64,000 nt of DNA from Geojedonia sp051814705 (GTDB taxonomy: Bacteria; Bacteroidota; Bacteroidia; Flavobacteriales; Flavobacteriaceae). The stretch's first letter is position 1. Each line of letters opens with the position of its first letter. The translations under genes were made by a program, and so were the position numbers. Below, one piece after another: positions 17,894-25,031 of the stretch. The stretch lies in the NCBI GenBank assembly GCA_051814705.1, contig JBPWQW010000002.1, forward strand, positions 310,001 through 374,000. Direction: 5' to 3'. Under the pieces are notes generated by a model that was not told the origin of the DNA, searched no databases, and saw only the letters and a list, made by a program, of their open reading frames with translations.

Positions 17894-18304
17894 TTAAGGG
17901 GCCAATACAGTAAAAGGATAAACTCTTATATTTCTTAATACCCAGAAAAGTATTATGAATACTAGAATTAATTTAATGGTTAAAGGATGATGTAAAATAT
18001 TATAATATGTTTTATCAAATAATTGATTCATGACATATATTATGGATTGATACAGTAACACGATGGCCAGCAACGCAATTAAATAATTATACTTTAAGCC
18101 TTCAATTATATTTCCGTGAATAATTTGGTGCATGGCTCTTTGGCTTCCACAACCAGGACAATATAATCCTGTTAAGGAATGCAAGGGACATTTTGGAAAG
18201 AAATTATTCCCTTCGGGATTCCAAAAAAAATAGAGGGATACTATTCCTAAAAATAGTATCGCACCAAGTACTATAAGTATTAGTCTGGATTTAGAAATTA
18301 CCAC
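17894..18304 (-). CDS. DUF2752 domain-containing membrane protein
   Basis: A 136-residue protein with three membrane spans and the DUF2752 signature FPKCPLHSLTGLYCPGCGSQRA, in which C-P-x-G-C-G-x-Q-R is the conserved core, followed by MHQIIHGN. Function of the family is unknown. The gene starts 14 bp inside the end of the CD225 gene, so the two are translated together. The paired cysteines could be a metal or redox site, which is inference. Confidence 0.88.
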   Translation of the reverse strand: MVISKSRLILIVLGAILFLGIVSLYFFWNPEGNNFFPKCPLHSLTGLYCPGCGSQRAMHQIIHGNIIEGLKYNYLIALLAIVLLYQSIIYVMNQLFDKTYYNILHHPLTIKLILVFIILFWVLRNIRVYPFTVLAP

Positions 18305-18566
18305 TGCCTAAAGCTCCCAAAAATGCTAAGCCAAAAAATAAGACGTACATAAGCCAAGCAAAACAGGCAACCACAATTGAAACTATTCCCCAAGTTTTTG
18401 CATTTTTTGAAGCACTAATGGCCTCGTCATAATTGCCTCCGTCATATAAACTATTTACTTTTGCTGCATAGACAATACTGACAATTCCAGTAGGTAAACA
18501 ACATAATATGGTGCTAATAATGGCAAGGGCTAAATAGCTGTTAGGTCTTTGTGGTTTGGTTTCCAT
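18291..18566 (-). CDS. CD225/dispanin family membrane protein
   Basis: A 91-residue protein with two membrane spans, separated by a cytosolic loop with the CD225 pattern: ILCCLPTGIVSIVYAAKVNSLYDGGNYDEA, then SKNAKTWGIVSIVVACF. The conserved double cysteine next to the first span and the A-x-K-V-N-x-L motif fit the family that includes animal IFITM proteins. Bacterial roles are not known. Paired with DUF2752, and preceded by two adjacent 22-bp repeats at 18574-18617. Confidence 0.88.
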   Translation of the reverse strand: METKPQRPNSYLALAIISTILCCLPTGIVSIVYAAKVNSLYDGGNYDEAISASKNAKTWGIVSIVVACFAWLMYVLFFGLAFLGALGSGNF

Positions 18567-18573
18567 GCGTGGT

Positions 18574-18617
18574 TTTGACTAAGTTATTAATTTCATTTGA
18601 CTAAGCTAATGATTTCA
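18574..18617. repeat. tandem 22-bp repeat (two copies) upstream of the CD225 gene
   Basis: Two directly adjacent 22-bp units, 18574-18595 and 18596-18617, identical at 19 of 22 positions; both start TTTGACTAAG and end ATTTCA. They start 8 bp upstream of the CD225 ATG at 18566. The 22-bp spacing is about two turns of B-DNA, as expected for two protein sites on one face. Confidence 0.8.
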
Positions 18618-18674
18618 AATGTATAAAACTTAGTGTTATTTTACAATTCAAATTCAAATTTGAAATTTTAAACG

Positions 18675-18682
18675 TAATTTTG
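18675..18682 (+). promoter_or_regulatory. putative -7 promoter element (TAATTTTG) for the small membrane protein/Smr genes
   Basis: An exact TAnnTTTG 25 bp before the ATG at 18708. No clear -33 TTG at 19-20 bp. A 12-bp palindrome TTCAAATTTGAA lies just upstream. Confidence 0.45.
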
Positions 18683-18707
18683 AAGTATAATATAGCCTTA
18701 GCATACC

Positions 18708-18911
18708 ATGAACATTTCAAAAAATATCAATTATATTTTAATTGCCGTTGGAGGTATTATTGCTCTGTACGCTCAAAATCAGGAAGAACAAAGTGAAGCC
18801 ATGCTAATTGGTGGCATTGTGTTATTAATGGTGGGAGTTTATAGGATTTCAAAGCGAATTCCCAGTAAAAATGATCCAGATGATGACCCTGACTCAAAAA
18901 CAGAATCATGA
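18708..18911 (+). CDS. small membrane protein of unknown function
   Basis: A 67-residue protein with two short hydrophobic spans (about residues 7-22 and 31-47) and a charged acidic tail (PSKNDPDDDPDSKTES). I do not recognise a family. It overlaps the start of the Smr gene by 4 bp (ATGA), so it is probably a real, co-translated gene and not a chance ORF. Confidence 0.65.
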   Translation: MNISKNINYILIAVGGIIALYAQNQEEQSEAMLIGGIVLLMVGVYRISKRIPSKNDPDDDPDSKTES

Positions 18912-19462
18912 CATATAAAGTAGGCGATAAGGTTTCAGTCTTGGATGATGATATGACCGGTATCATCACTAAAATATCGGGAGATTCCATTATTTTAGAA
19001 TCTGCTGATGGTTTTGAACTTGAATTTGAAGCTCATGAACTCATGCTTATAAAAGATCAAAATTTATCATCCTCAATTTTTAGTGAACAGTCTTTGGAAG
19101 ACGTCATTAGAGAAAAGGAAGCTTCCAAGAGACCGAGTATTCCAAAAATCAAACCTAAAGAGCGCACACAACCTGCCATGGAAGTGGACTTGCATATCCA
19201 TCAACTTACGAATTCAACCAAAAACATGAGCCATCACGAGATGTTGAATTTGCAAATGGATACCGCTAGGCGACAGTTGGAATTTGCTATAAAAAAACAC
19301 ATCCAAAAAGTGGTCTTTATTCATGGAGTTGGTGAAGGTGTGCTGAAGGCAGAATTAGAATATCTTTTTGGACGATATGATGTTAAATATTACGATGCCG
19401 ATTACCAAAAATATGGCTTGGGTGCTACCGAAGTTTATATTTTTCAAAACGTAAATCCCTAA
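18908..19462 (+). CDS. Smr/MutS2-C-terminal domain protein
   Basis: A 184-residue protein. The N-terminus (YKVGDKVSVLDDDMTGIITKI) looks like a small SH3/KOW-type barrel of the DUF2027 type. The C-terminus is an Smr domain: VDLHIHQL (D-L-H-x-H) and the FIHGVGEGVLKAEL motif (H-G-x-G). Smr domains are nucleases or nucleic-acid-binding modules. It is convergent with, and overlaps by 4 bp, the lipoprotein gene downstream. Substrate not known here. Confidence 0.88.
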   Translation: MTYKVGDKVSVLDDDMTGIITKISGDSIILESADGFELEFEAHELMLIKDQNLSSSIFSEQSLEDVIREKEASKRPSIPKIKPKERTQPAMEVDLHIHQLTNSTKNMSHHEMLNLQMDTARRQLEFAIKKHIQKVVFIHGVGEGVLKAELEYLFGRYDVKYYDADYQKYGLGATEVYIFQNVNP

Positions 19463-20373
19463 TCCACAAAAACGGGTATAGGTGTTCTTGTTCTGCTGGT
19501 TACAGAACTATCATTTAAAGTTCCAAAGTCAAATTGAGTTTGAGATAGTGTTGGAAAAGAAATGTTTTCAACCAAAATAGACACCATATAAGTTTGTTTT
19601 ATGGAATGCGCCCTGTATTTTGTTGCTGGAACCGTGTTGCTGATATTTGGATTCAAATAATCTGGACCAACATTGGGATCTAAAATATCATTTAATGGGT
19701 TCTGGTCTTTTGATACATTTTCTTCATCTCGAGTCTTGACGCCGTCGCCATCATCATCCATATCTAAATAATCAGGAATTCCATCTCCATCAGAATCTTG
19801 GGCATTCGCTAGACCATCTGCTACAGTATAGTTTGGATTTTCTGCAGCCGTTAACACATTGTCTCCATCATCGTCCTGATCTAAATAATTGGGTATGCCA
19901 TCCCCATCGGTATCATCATCATCCAAATTACCATTACCGTTAATATCTTCAAACTCTGCCGGAATCCCATCATTATCATCTTCAATCAATACCGTTGTAA
20001 TGGTAATATTGCCCGAAGTGCTTTCGTCACTGGTTAAAATATCTAAATCGGATGGCGGTACATCATTGCAAAACAAGGTAATTCCGCTTGGTAATGAACT
20101 GTAGGTTCTATAAGTAAACCGATTACTACTCCCATTAATAGTGCGATTTAAAGTTAAAGTATTATCACTTCCTACTGCTAAAACTTGGTCTAAGGTCAAA
20201 TCGCTAATTTGTATGGATAAAGATTCGGCGGGATCGGTCTTGGTTTTGTAAAACACGATATTGCCGCAGGTTTTAAAAGTATTGTCAAAATCCAATTGAA
20301 AAACAATGAGGTCACCATCGTTACAGTTAAAACACAACAAGCTTAAGGAAAGTATGAAGAGTAATTTTCGCAT
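19459..20373 (-). CDS. lipoprotein with calcium-binding thrombospondin type 3-like repeats
   Basis: A 304-residue protein with a lipoprotein signal (MRKLLFILSLSLLCFNC; lipobox cysteine at residue 17). The N-terminal part is a beta-rich domain with cysteines at about residues 36 and 102. Residues about 130-225 hold a series of acidic D-x-D-x-D-G loops (DTDGDGIPNYLDQDDDGD, DSDGDGIPDYLDMDDDGD), which are the calcium-binding type 3 repeats typical of secreted and surface proteins in Bacteroidota. Likely outer-membrane surface location. No enzymatic domain recognised. Confidence 0.8.
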   Translation of the reverse strand: MRKLLFILSLSLLCFNCNDGDLIVFQLDFDNTFKTCGNIVFYKTKTDPAESLSIQISDLTLDQVLAVGSDNTLTLNRTINGSSNRFTYRTYSSLPSGITLFCNDVPPSDLDILTSDESTSGNITITTVLIEDDNDGIPAEFEDINGNGNLDDDDTDGDGIPNYLDQDDDGDNVLTAAENPNYTVADGLANAQDSDGDGIPDYLDMDDDGDGVKTRDEENVSKDQNPLNDILDPNVGPDYLNPNISNTVPATKYRAHSIKQTYMVSILVENISFPTLSQTQFDFGTLNDSSVTSRTRTPIPVFVD

Positions 20374-20389
20374 GGATTCTATTTTAAAG

Positions 20390-20397
20390 CAAAAATA
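20390..20397 (-). promoter_or_regulatory. putative -7 promoter element (TATTTTTG) for the lipoprotein gene
   Basis: An exact TAnnTTTG on the reverse strand, 17 bp before the start at 20373. Confidence 0.4.
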
Positions 20398-20448
20398 AGG
20401 GATTTGATAATTTATAACGTCGCATCCAGAAAATAATTTTATTTGAGC

Positions 20449-20456
20449 TATTTTTG
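20449..20456 (+). promoter_or_regulatory. putative -7 promoter element (TATTTTTG) for the cysteine desulfurase gene
   Basis: An exact TAnnTTTG 111 bp before the ATG at 20568; it would give a leader of about 105 nt with two inverted repeats (20468-20479 and 20492-20540). Confidence 0.4.
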
Positions 20457-20467
20457 AACCCTAAAGG

Positions 20468-20479
20468 CCGTTTAAACGG
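20468..20479. promoter_or_regulatory. 12-bp perfect palindrome in the cysteine desulfurase leader
   Basis: CCGTTTAAACGG, a perfect palindrome just downstream of the -7-like element at 20449-20456. Its place fits an operator, but no regulator can be named. Confidence 0.4.
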
Positions 20480-20491
20480 ATAAAATCGAAA

Positions 20492-20540
20492 TTGAAGTCG
20501 AAACCTGAAATAGAAAAGTGTCAAAGCGTTTCAAGTTCAA
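20492..20540 (+). promoter_or_regulatory. putative leader stem-loop upstream of the cysteine desulfurase gene
   Basis: The arms TTGAAGTCGAAAC (20492-20504) and GTTTCAAGTTCAA (20528-20540) pair at 11 of 13 positions around a 23-nt loop. A second GTTCAA (20541-20546) allows a shifted pairing. It ends 27 bp before the start codon. Confidence 0.4.
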
Positions 20541-20567
20541 GTTCAATTTTGAGCTAAATTTAAAAAA

Positions 20568-21713
20568 ATGAAACAAGTATATTTTGATAGTGCTGCAACG
20601 ACACAAATGCGGGAAGAGGTTATCAATCGTATGACCGATGTCATGAGACATAATTTTGGAAATGCTTCGTCTACACATCATTACGGTAGATCGTCTAAAG
20701 CTTTAATTGAACATTCAAGAAAAACAATAGCATCCTTTTTTAAGGTATCGGCTTCTGAGATATTCTTTACTTCGGGAGGTACCGAGGTCGATAATTTAGT
20801 GCTCCGAAGTGCGGTTAGGGATTTGGGCGTTACTGAAATTATTACCTCAAAAATTGAACATCATGCCATTTTGCATACCGCAGATGAACTGGTAAAAGAG
20901 TTTAATATTACATTAAAATTTGTAGACTTGGAGCCTGATGGGCATATCAAGTATAGCCATTTGGAGCACTTATTGGATCCGTCAAAAAAACAGTTGGTAA
21001 GCTTGATGTATGTTAACAATGAAATCGGAAACAAACTCGATATCAAACGGGTTGCTAATTTATGTAAAGCCAATAACGTGTTGTTTCACAGCGATACGGT
21101 TCAGGCGATTGGGTATTATCCATTGGATTTGCAGGACATTCCGTTAGATTTTTTAGCCGCCAGCGCCCATAAGTTTCATGGTCCGAAAGGCGTCGGTTTT
21201 GCATTTATCAGAAAACATTCGGGGTTGAAACCATTAATTTTTGGAGGAGAGCAGGAGCGTGGTTTACGGGCAGGGACAGAATCGATCCATAATATTGTGG
21301 GACTGGAAGAAGCACTTAAAATGTCGTATCACGATTTGGACACTGAACGGGATTATATATTAAATCTTAAACGCCATTTTATAAAGGAATTAAAGGCAAA
21401 TTTCAAAGGTGTGTCCTTTAATGGGAGTTGTGAAGACTCAGAAAAAAGCACCTTTAAATTAATTAATGTGTGTTTGCCTATTGCTGCTGAAAAAGCATCG
21501 TTATTACAATTTCAATTGGATTTAAAGGGAATCGCCTGTTCTAGAGGAAGTGCTTGCCAAAGTGGAAGCAATCAAGGTTCGCATGTGTTGGCTGAAGTCC
21601 AAACTCCAGAACAAATGGCCAAACCATCGGTACGTTTTTCATTCTCTAAATACAATACTGTGGAGGAAATTGATTATGTGATCGAGGTTTTAAAGGAGTT
21701 TGTCCACGGTTAA
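20568..21713 (+). CDS. cysteine desulfurase family protein (NifS/IscS-like)
   Basis: A 381-residue class V PLP aminotransferase. It starts MKQVYFDSAATTQM, the usual start of the family. FTSGGTEVDN binds PLP phosphate, D176 in LFHSDTVQA contacts the ring, K202 in SAHKFHGPKG binds PLP, and C330 in RGSACQSG is the sulfur-accepting cysteine on the active-site loop. It removes sulfur from cysteine for Fe-S clusters or thio-modification. It stands alone here, with no iscU or suf genes, so the acceptor is unknown. Confidence 0.9.
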   Translation: MKQVYFDSAATTQMREEVINRMTDVMRHNFGNASSTHHYGRSSKALIEHSRKTIASFFKVSASEIFFTSGGTEVDNLVLRSAVRDLGVTEIITSKIEHHAILHTADELVKEFNITLKFVDLEPDGHIKYSHLEHLLDPSKKQLVSLMYVNNEIGNKLDIKRVANLCKANNVLFHSDTVQAIGYYPLDLQDIPLDFLAASAHKFHGPKGVGFAFIRKHSGLKPLIFGGEQERGLRAGTESIHNIVGLEEALKMSYHDLDTERDYILNLKRHFIKELKANFKGVSFNGSCEDSEKSTFKLINVCLPIAAEKASLLQFQLDLKGIACSRGSACQSGSNQGSHVLAEVQTPEQMAKPSVRFSFSKYNTVEEIDYVIEVLKEFVHG

Positions 21714-21723
21714 GATTATATTT

Positions 21724-22422
21724 TTAATGTTTCAAGACTTTAAAAACATTCAGATTGCCATCAGAAAGATTTCTAATTTCAAATAGATATAACCCAGAAT
21801 GCAAATGTGACAGATCTATTAATTTTTCCTCTGTCTGCATAATTTTTCTGCCATTGATGTCATAAACTATTGTTTCTACATCAAAGGGGATCGCAATATT
21901 AACCCTATTTTTTGTAGGGTTGGGGAATACACTAATGCTATGCTCACCCAAATCGGTTAGGGATAAGGTTGAGCTCTCTGTTGCGGTAACCGATATAAAG
22001 CTGATAGGTAATAAAAAATCGTATTGAAGCGTATTTAAAGTAGTATCTAAAGCACCTACATAGTTAGTGATTATAGTAGAAGCATCCTCAAGATTTAATA
22101 CGAGATTATTTTCGTCAAGACCATTCAATTCAGAATCCTCATAATGTAAAGTTAGACTTCCTTGATAATTATTTAATGCGGTATCAAAATTAATAACCCT
22201 TTCAATACTTTGTGCATTTAGCGGTGTGGAGGATCGGATTATTGAATTAGGAGCAGTAATCTGAAAATCCATACTGGAATTAAATTCTAAGCCATTAACA
22301 AATAATACAGTATTGCTTAATACATCCATAGATTGGCCATTGGTAAAGGCTAAATCCTGACCAAAGCTAAAATTGTTGGAGATCAAAAACACGAGCATAA
22401 AAATTTTCGAAAGTACTGTCAT
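21724..22422 (-). CDS. secreted protein with T9SS type A sorting domain
   Basis: A 232-residue protein: signal peptide (to about residue 21, NNFSFGQ), a beta-rich middle domain of unknown fold, and a C-terminal type A sorting domain of about 75 residues, seen in SVFPNPTKNRVNI, YDINGRKIMQ, SHLHSGLYLFEI and the end FKVLKH. By family, the domain directs export across the outer membrane by the type IX system and is then removed. Convergent with the cysteine desulfurase gene (10 bp between stops). Confidence 0.88.
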   Translation of the reverse strand: MTVLSKIFMLVFLISNNFSFGQDLAFTNGQSMDVLSNTVLFVNGLEFNSSMDFQITAPNSIIRSSTPLNAQSIERVINFDTALNNYQGSLTLHYEDSELNGLDENNLVLNLEDASTIITNYVGALDTTLNTLQYDFLLPISFISVTATESSTLSLTDLGEHSISVFPNPTKNRVNIAIPFDVETIVYDINGRKIMQTEEKLIDLSHLHSGLYLFEIRNLSDGNLNVFKVLKH

Positions 22423-22490
22423 TATAAATTAAATTAAATCCTATTGATACCTGTATAATAATAGCGATGAAATAAATTGATTAGGGATGT

Positions 22491-22521
22491 CAAAAGTAGG
22501 TTTATTTTATGACAAAACCAA
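22491..22521 (-). promoter_or_regulatory. putative promoter (TTG-N20-TACTTTTG) for the T9SS cargo gene
   Basis: On the reverse strand, TACTTTTG (22491-22498) lies 20 bp after a TTG (22519-22521), a good fit to the Bacteroidota -33/-7 pattern. The leader to the ATG at 22422 is about 60 nt. Confidence 0.55.
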
Positions 22522-22623
22522 TGAAAAATGACGTTTTATCGATAAAAAATTGCATTTGGTCGATTTTTCACTTATTTTGCCAATCATTAGCATGAACGTT
22601 AATTGATTAAAAAGACACTATTT

Positions 22624-23424
22624 ATGAAAACACAAAACTTACTTTTACTTGTAATTTTTTTAATTTTTTCGAGTTTAAATTTGGTTGCTCAAATAGGGAT
22701 TGGTACGTCAAGTCCTCATTCGTCATCTGTTTTGGATATGACCTCCACCACACAGGGCGTTTTAACACCACGTATGACAACTACTGAAAGAAATGCCATT
22801 TCAAACCCAGCAGAGGGCTTGTTAGTTTTTGATACTGATCTTAATACATTCTATTTCTTTGATGGAGCTATATGGGCCACTTTGGGGTCTACAACAACAA
22901 AACAAACAGGTTGGGTAGCTTTATCTGATGGGGATTATAGTATATCAGTACCTGGTATTTCAGTCACTCAATTAGATGATCCAGCAAATTTAACAGATGT
23001 TAATTTGAATTTTATAAATGATGCATCCGATAATATTATTGAATCGTATTCACCGGCAGGTTATGATGCCAGTGACTTTTTTAATAACACGACTAGTCGA
23101 ATAACTCCAATTGAAACGGGTGATTCTATTGAAATGCGATTACAATTTACCGCCATACCTGATTCAAACAATAGTTTTATTCTAATAGCTTTAGATATAG
23201 GGTCTCCAGATGGCATTATTATATTTGAAAAAACAGTACCGCTTTTAAAAGGCTCAGGAGAAATAAATAAGATCAGTGAATCTATATCATTGTACCAATT
23301 AGATACTTTTGTTGCCAATGGTGCCATTATAAAAATTGGATATGCTGCGACATCCGGAGCTCCTGGAAACGTGGCACTATCTGGATTTAGTTTGGTAATA
23401 ACTCGAACTCACAATGGAAATTAA
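22624..23424 (+). CDS. secreted protein of unknown function with flavobacterial tail-like N-terminus
   Basis: A 266-residue protein with a signal peptide (MKTQNLLLLVIFLIFSSLNLVAQ). The mature start, GIGTSSPHSSSVLDMTSTTQG, followed by LTPRMTTTERNAI and GLLVFDTDLNTFYFFDGAIW, is a common module of Bacteroidota surface proteins, often linked to tail-fibre-like domains. The C-terminal 170 residues are beta-rich and not recognised; no T9SS sorting domain is seen. A TTG at 22603 in frame is a weaker start. Possible promoter TTG-N20-TATTTTG at 22550-22579. Confidence 0.75.
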   Translation: MKTQNLLLLVIFLIFSSLNLVAQIGIGTSSPHSSSVLDMTSTTQGVLTPRMTTTERNAISNPAEGLLVFDTDLNTFYFFDGAIWATLGSTTTKQTGWVALSDGDYSISVPGISVTQLDDPANLTDVNLNFINDASDNIIESYSPAGYDASDFFNNTTSRITPIETGDSIEMRLQFTAIPDSNNSFILIALDIGSPDGIIIFEKTVPLLKGSGEINKISESISLYQLDTFVANGAIIKIGYAATSGAPGNVALSGFSLVITRTHNGN

Positions 23425-23480
23425 TTACGGGATTGAAGTTTTAAAGGAGTTTATTAAAAATTAATTAACGACGCACTTTT

Positions 23481-25013
23481 TCATTTCTTTGATAGAAAGG
23501 CTCTGATATCAGCATTCAACTTTAAAAAATCGGGTTCATGCACATACATCATATGACCGGCCTCATAATAGGTTAATTTCACACGTTCTCTAACAATATT
23601 GTGTCTAGAAAAGGTGTATTCGGTATCAAAAAATGGACAAATCAAATCGTAATAACCACTAGCGACCAGCACCTTCATATCAGTATTGCGCCTCATAGTC
23701 TCGCCCAATTGGTCGGCAACATCCACAGGGGTTGGTTCCCAATAGGTATCATCGGGTACAGGTCTCCATCGCCATTTGTTTCCAATCTCGTCATTGCTCG
23801 TTAAATAAGGCCGATCCATTTTAATCTTTAAGGCATTGGCATAATAATAATTTAAGGAAGCTGTATAGGCCGAACTGATTTGATAATCGGAAGCGTCACC
23901 CAGATGTGGACCTTCTGAAAGTTTATCGCCTTCGTCGCCCATAAAACGACCGTCCAGTCTTCCTATAGCTAAACCTTCATCCGACAGCAATTGTTTTTGA
24001 AAACGATGCATCAAGATTCTTAAATTGGATTTTAAAATATAAGTTTTCGGTAATCCTATAAAATAAGATAAGCTTTCGGCTATATTATTTTTTTCGGTAT
24101 CCGTCAACAGATTGCCTTTATAAAGAGCCGGTGCATAGGTATTATAGGTAAAGTCTCTACAGTCTTGAATAAAGGCTTCTAAGCTTTTATTTTGACCTGC
24201 TTTTTTGTGATACCATGCTGTAGCCGCCATACTTGGCAAATAGGTAATAAAAGAGGTTATATTGTTTGGAATTGAAGTGGATCCATCATAATCAAGGGCT
24301 TGGGAAATAAGAATTAAGCCGTTAAGTGCCATATCTTGGCCATCTCCTTCCAGAACATTGGCAACCGCGACGGCACGGGTGGTTCCAAAGCTTTCGCCAG
24401 CGATATATTTAGGAGAAAACCAGCGGTTATTTTCGGTGATCCATTGCCTCATAAATTGAGCAATAGATTTAGCATCTTCATTTAAGCCCCAATAATCTTC
24501 CACTTTTCCTTTTCCAATCACACGGCTATATCCTGTACCAACAGGGTCGATAAAAACAAAGTCGGTTAGATCCAATAATCCTTTTTCGTTCTTAACTAAT
24601 TGGTATGGAGCTGCACCGTCATCTTTAAGAGCATCAGAACTCACTTTTACAACCTCGGGACCGAACATACCCAAATGCAGCCAAACCGATGCAGAACCAG
24701 GTCCGCCATTAAAAACAAAGGTTACCGGTTTTGAACTAGGATTTGTATTGTTTTGCGTATAGGCCACAGACCAAATAGATGCCACAGGTTCACCAGTATT
24801 ATCTTTAAGATAGGTTTCTTCTGCTGTGGCGGTAAATTCAATAGTCTTGCCCCCATTAGTAATTTGGTGTTTTGTAACAAAGGCTTTAGGTTCTGGGATG
24901 ATGATATTCTTTAAGCTGTCTTGAGACCACATTAAAGTCGGAATTATTATTAAGCAGGTTTGAAAAACACGTTTAGGGGCATTACCAGTTAGTTTTTGCA
25001 AAAAGTTGGACAT
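23481..25013 (-). CDS. S10 family serine carboxypeptidase-like peptidase
   Basis: A 510-residue exported protein with a signal-like N-terminus to about residue 31 (MWSQ). The S10 motifs are in order: FNGGPGSASVW (oxyanion region), S208 in IAGESFGTTRA, D456 in SGYYDLICPF and H487 in EAGHMMYVHEPD. It cleaves C-terminal residues of peptides in the periplasm or outside. Last gene of the M23-TonB receptor-S10 operon, 18 bp after the receptor gene. Confidence 0.92.
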   Translation of the reverse strand: MSNFLQKLTGNAPKRVFQTCLIIIPTLMWSQDSLKNIIIPEPKAFVTKHQITNGGKTIEFTATAEETYLKDNTGEPVASIWSVAYTQNNTNPSSKPVTFVFNGGPGSASVWLHLGMFGPEVVKVSSDALKDDGAAPYQLVKNEKGLLDLTDFVFIDPVGTGYSRVIGKGKVEDYWGLNEDAKSIAQFMRQWITENNRWFSPKYIAGESFGTTRAVAVANVLEGDGQDMALNGLILISQALDYDGSTSIPNNITSFITYLPSMAATAWYHKKAGQNKSLEAFIQDCRDFTYNTYAPALYKGNLLTDTEKNNIAESLSYFIGLPKTYILKSNLRILMHRFQKQLLSDEGLAIGRLDGRFMGDEGDKLSEGPHLGDASDYQISSAYTASLNYYYANALKIKMDRPYLTSNDEIGNKWRWRPVPDDTYWEPTPVDVADQLGETMRRNTDMKVLVASGYYDLICPFFDTEYTFSRHNIVRERVKLTYYEAGHMMYVHEPDFLKLNADIRAFLSKK

Positions 25014-25031
25014 AATTTTAGCTTTAAAGGA

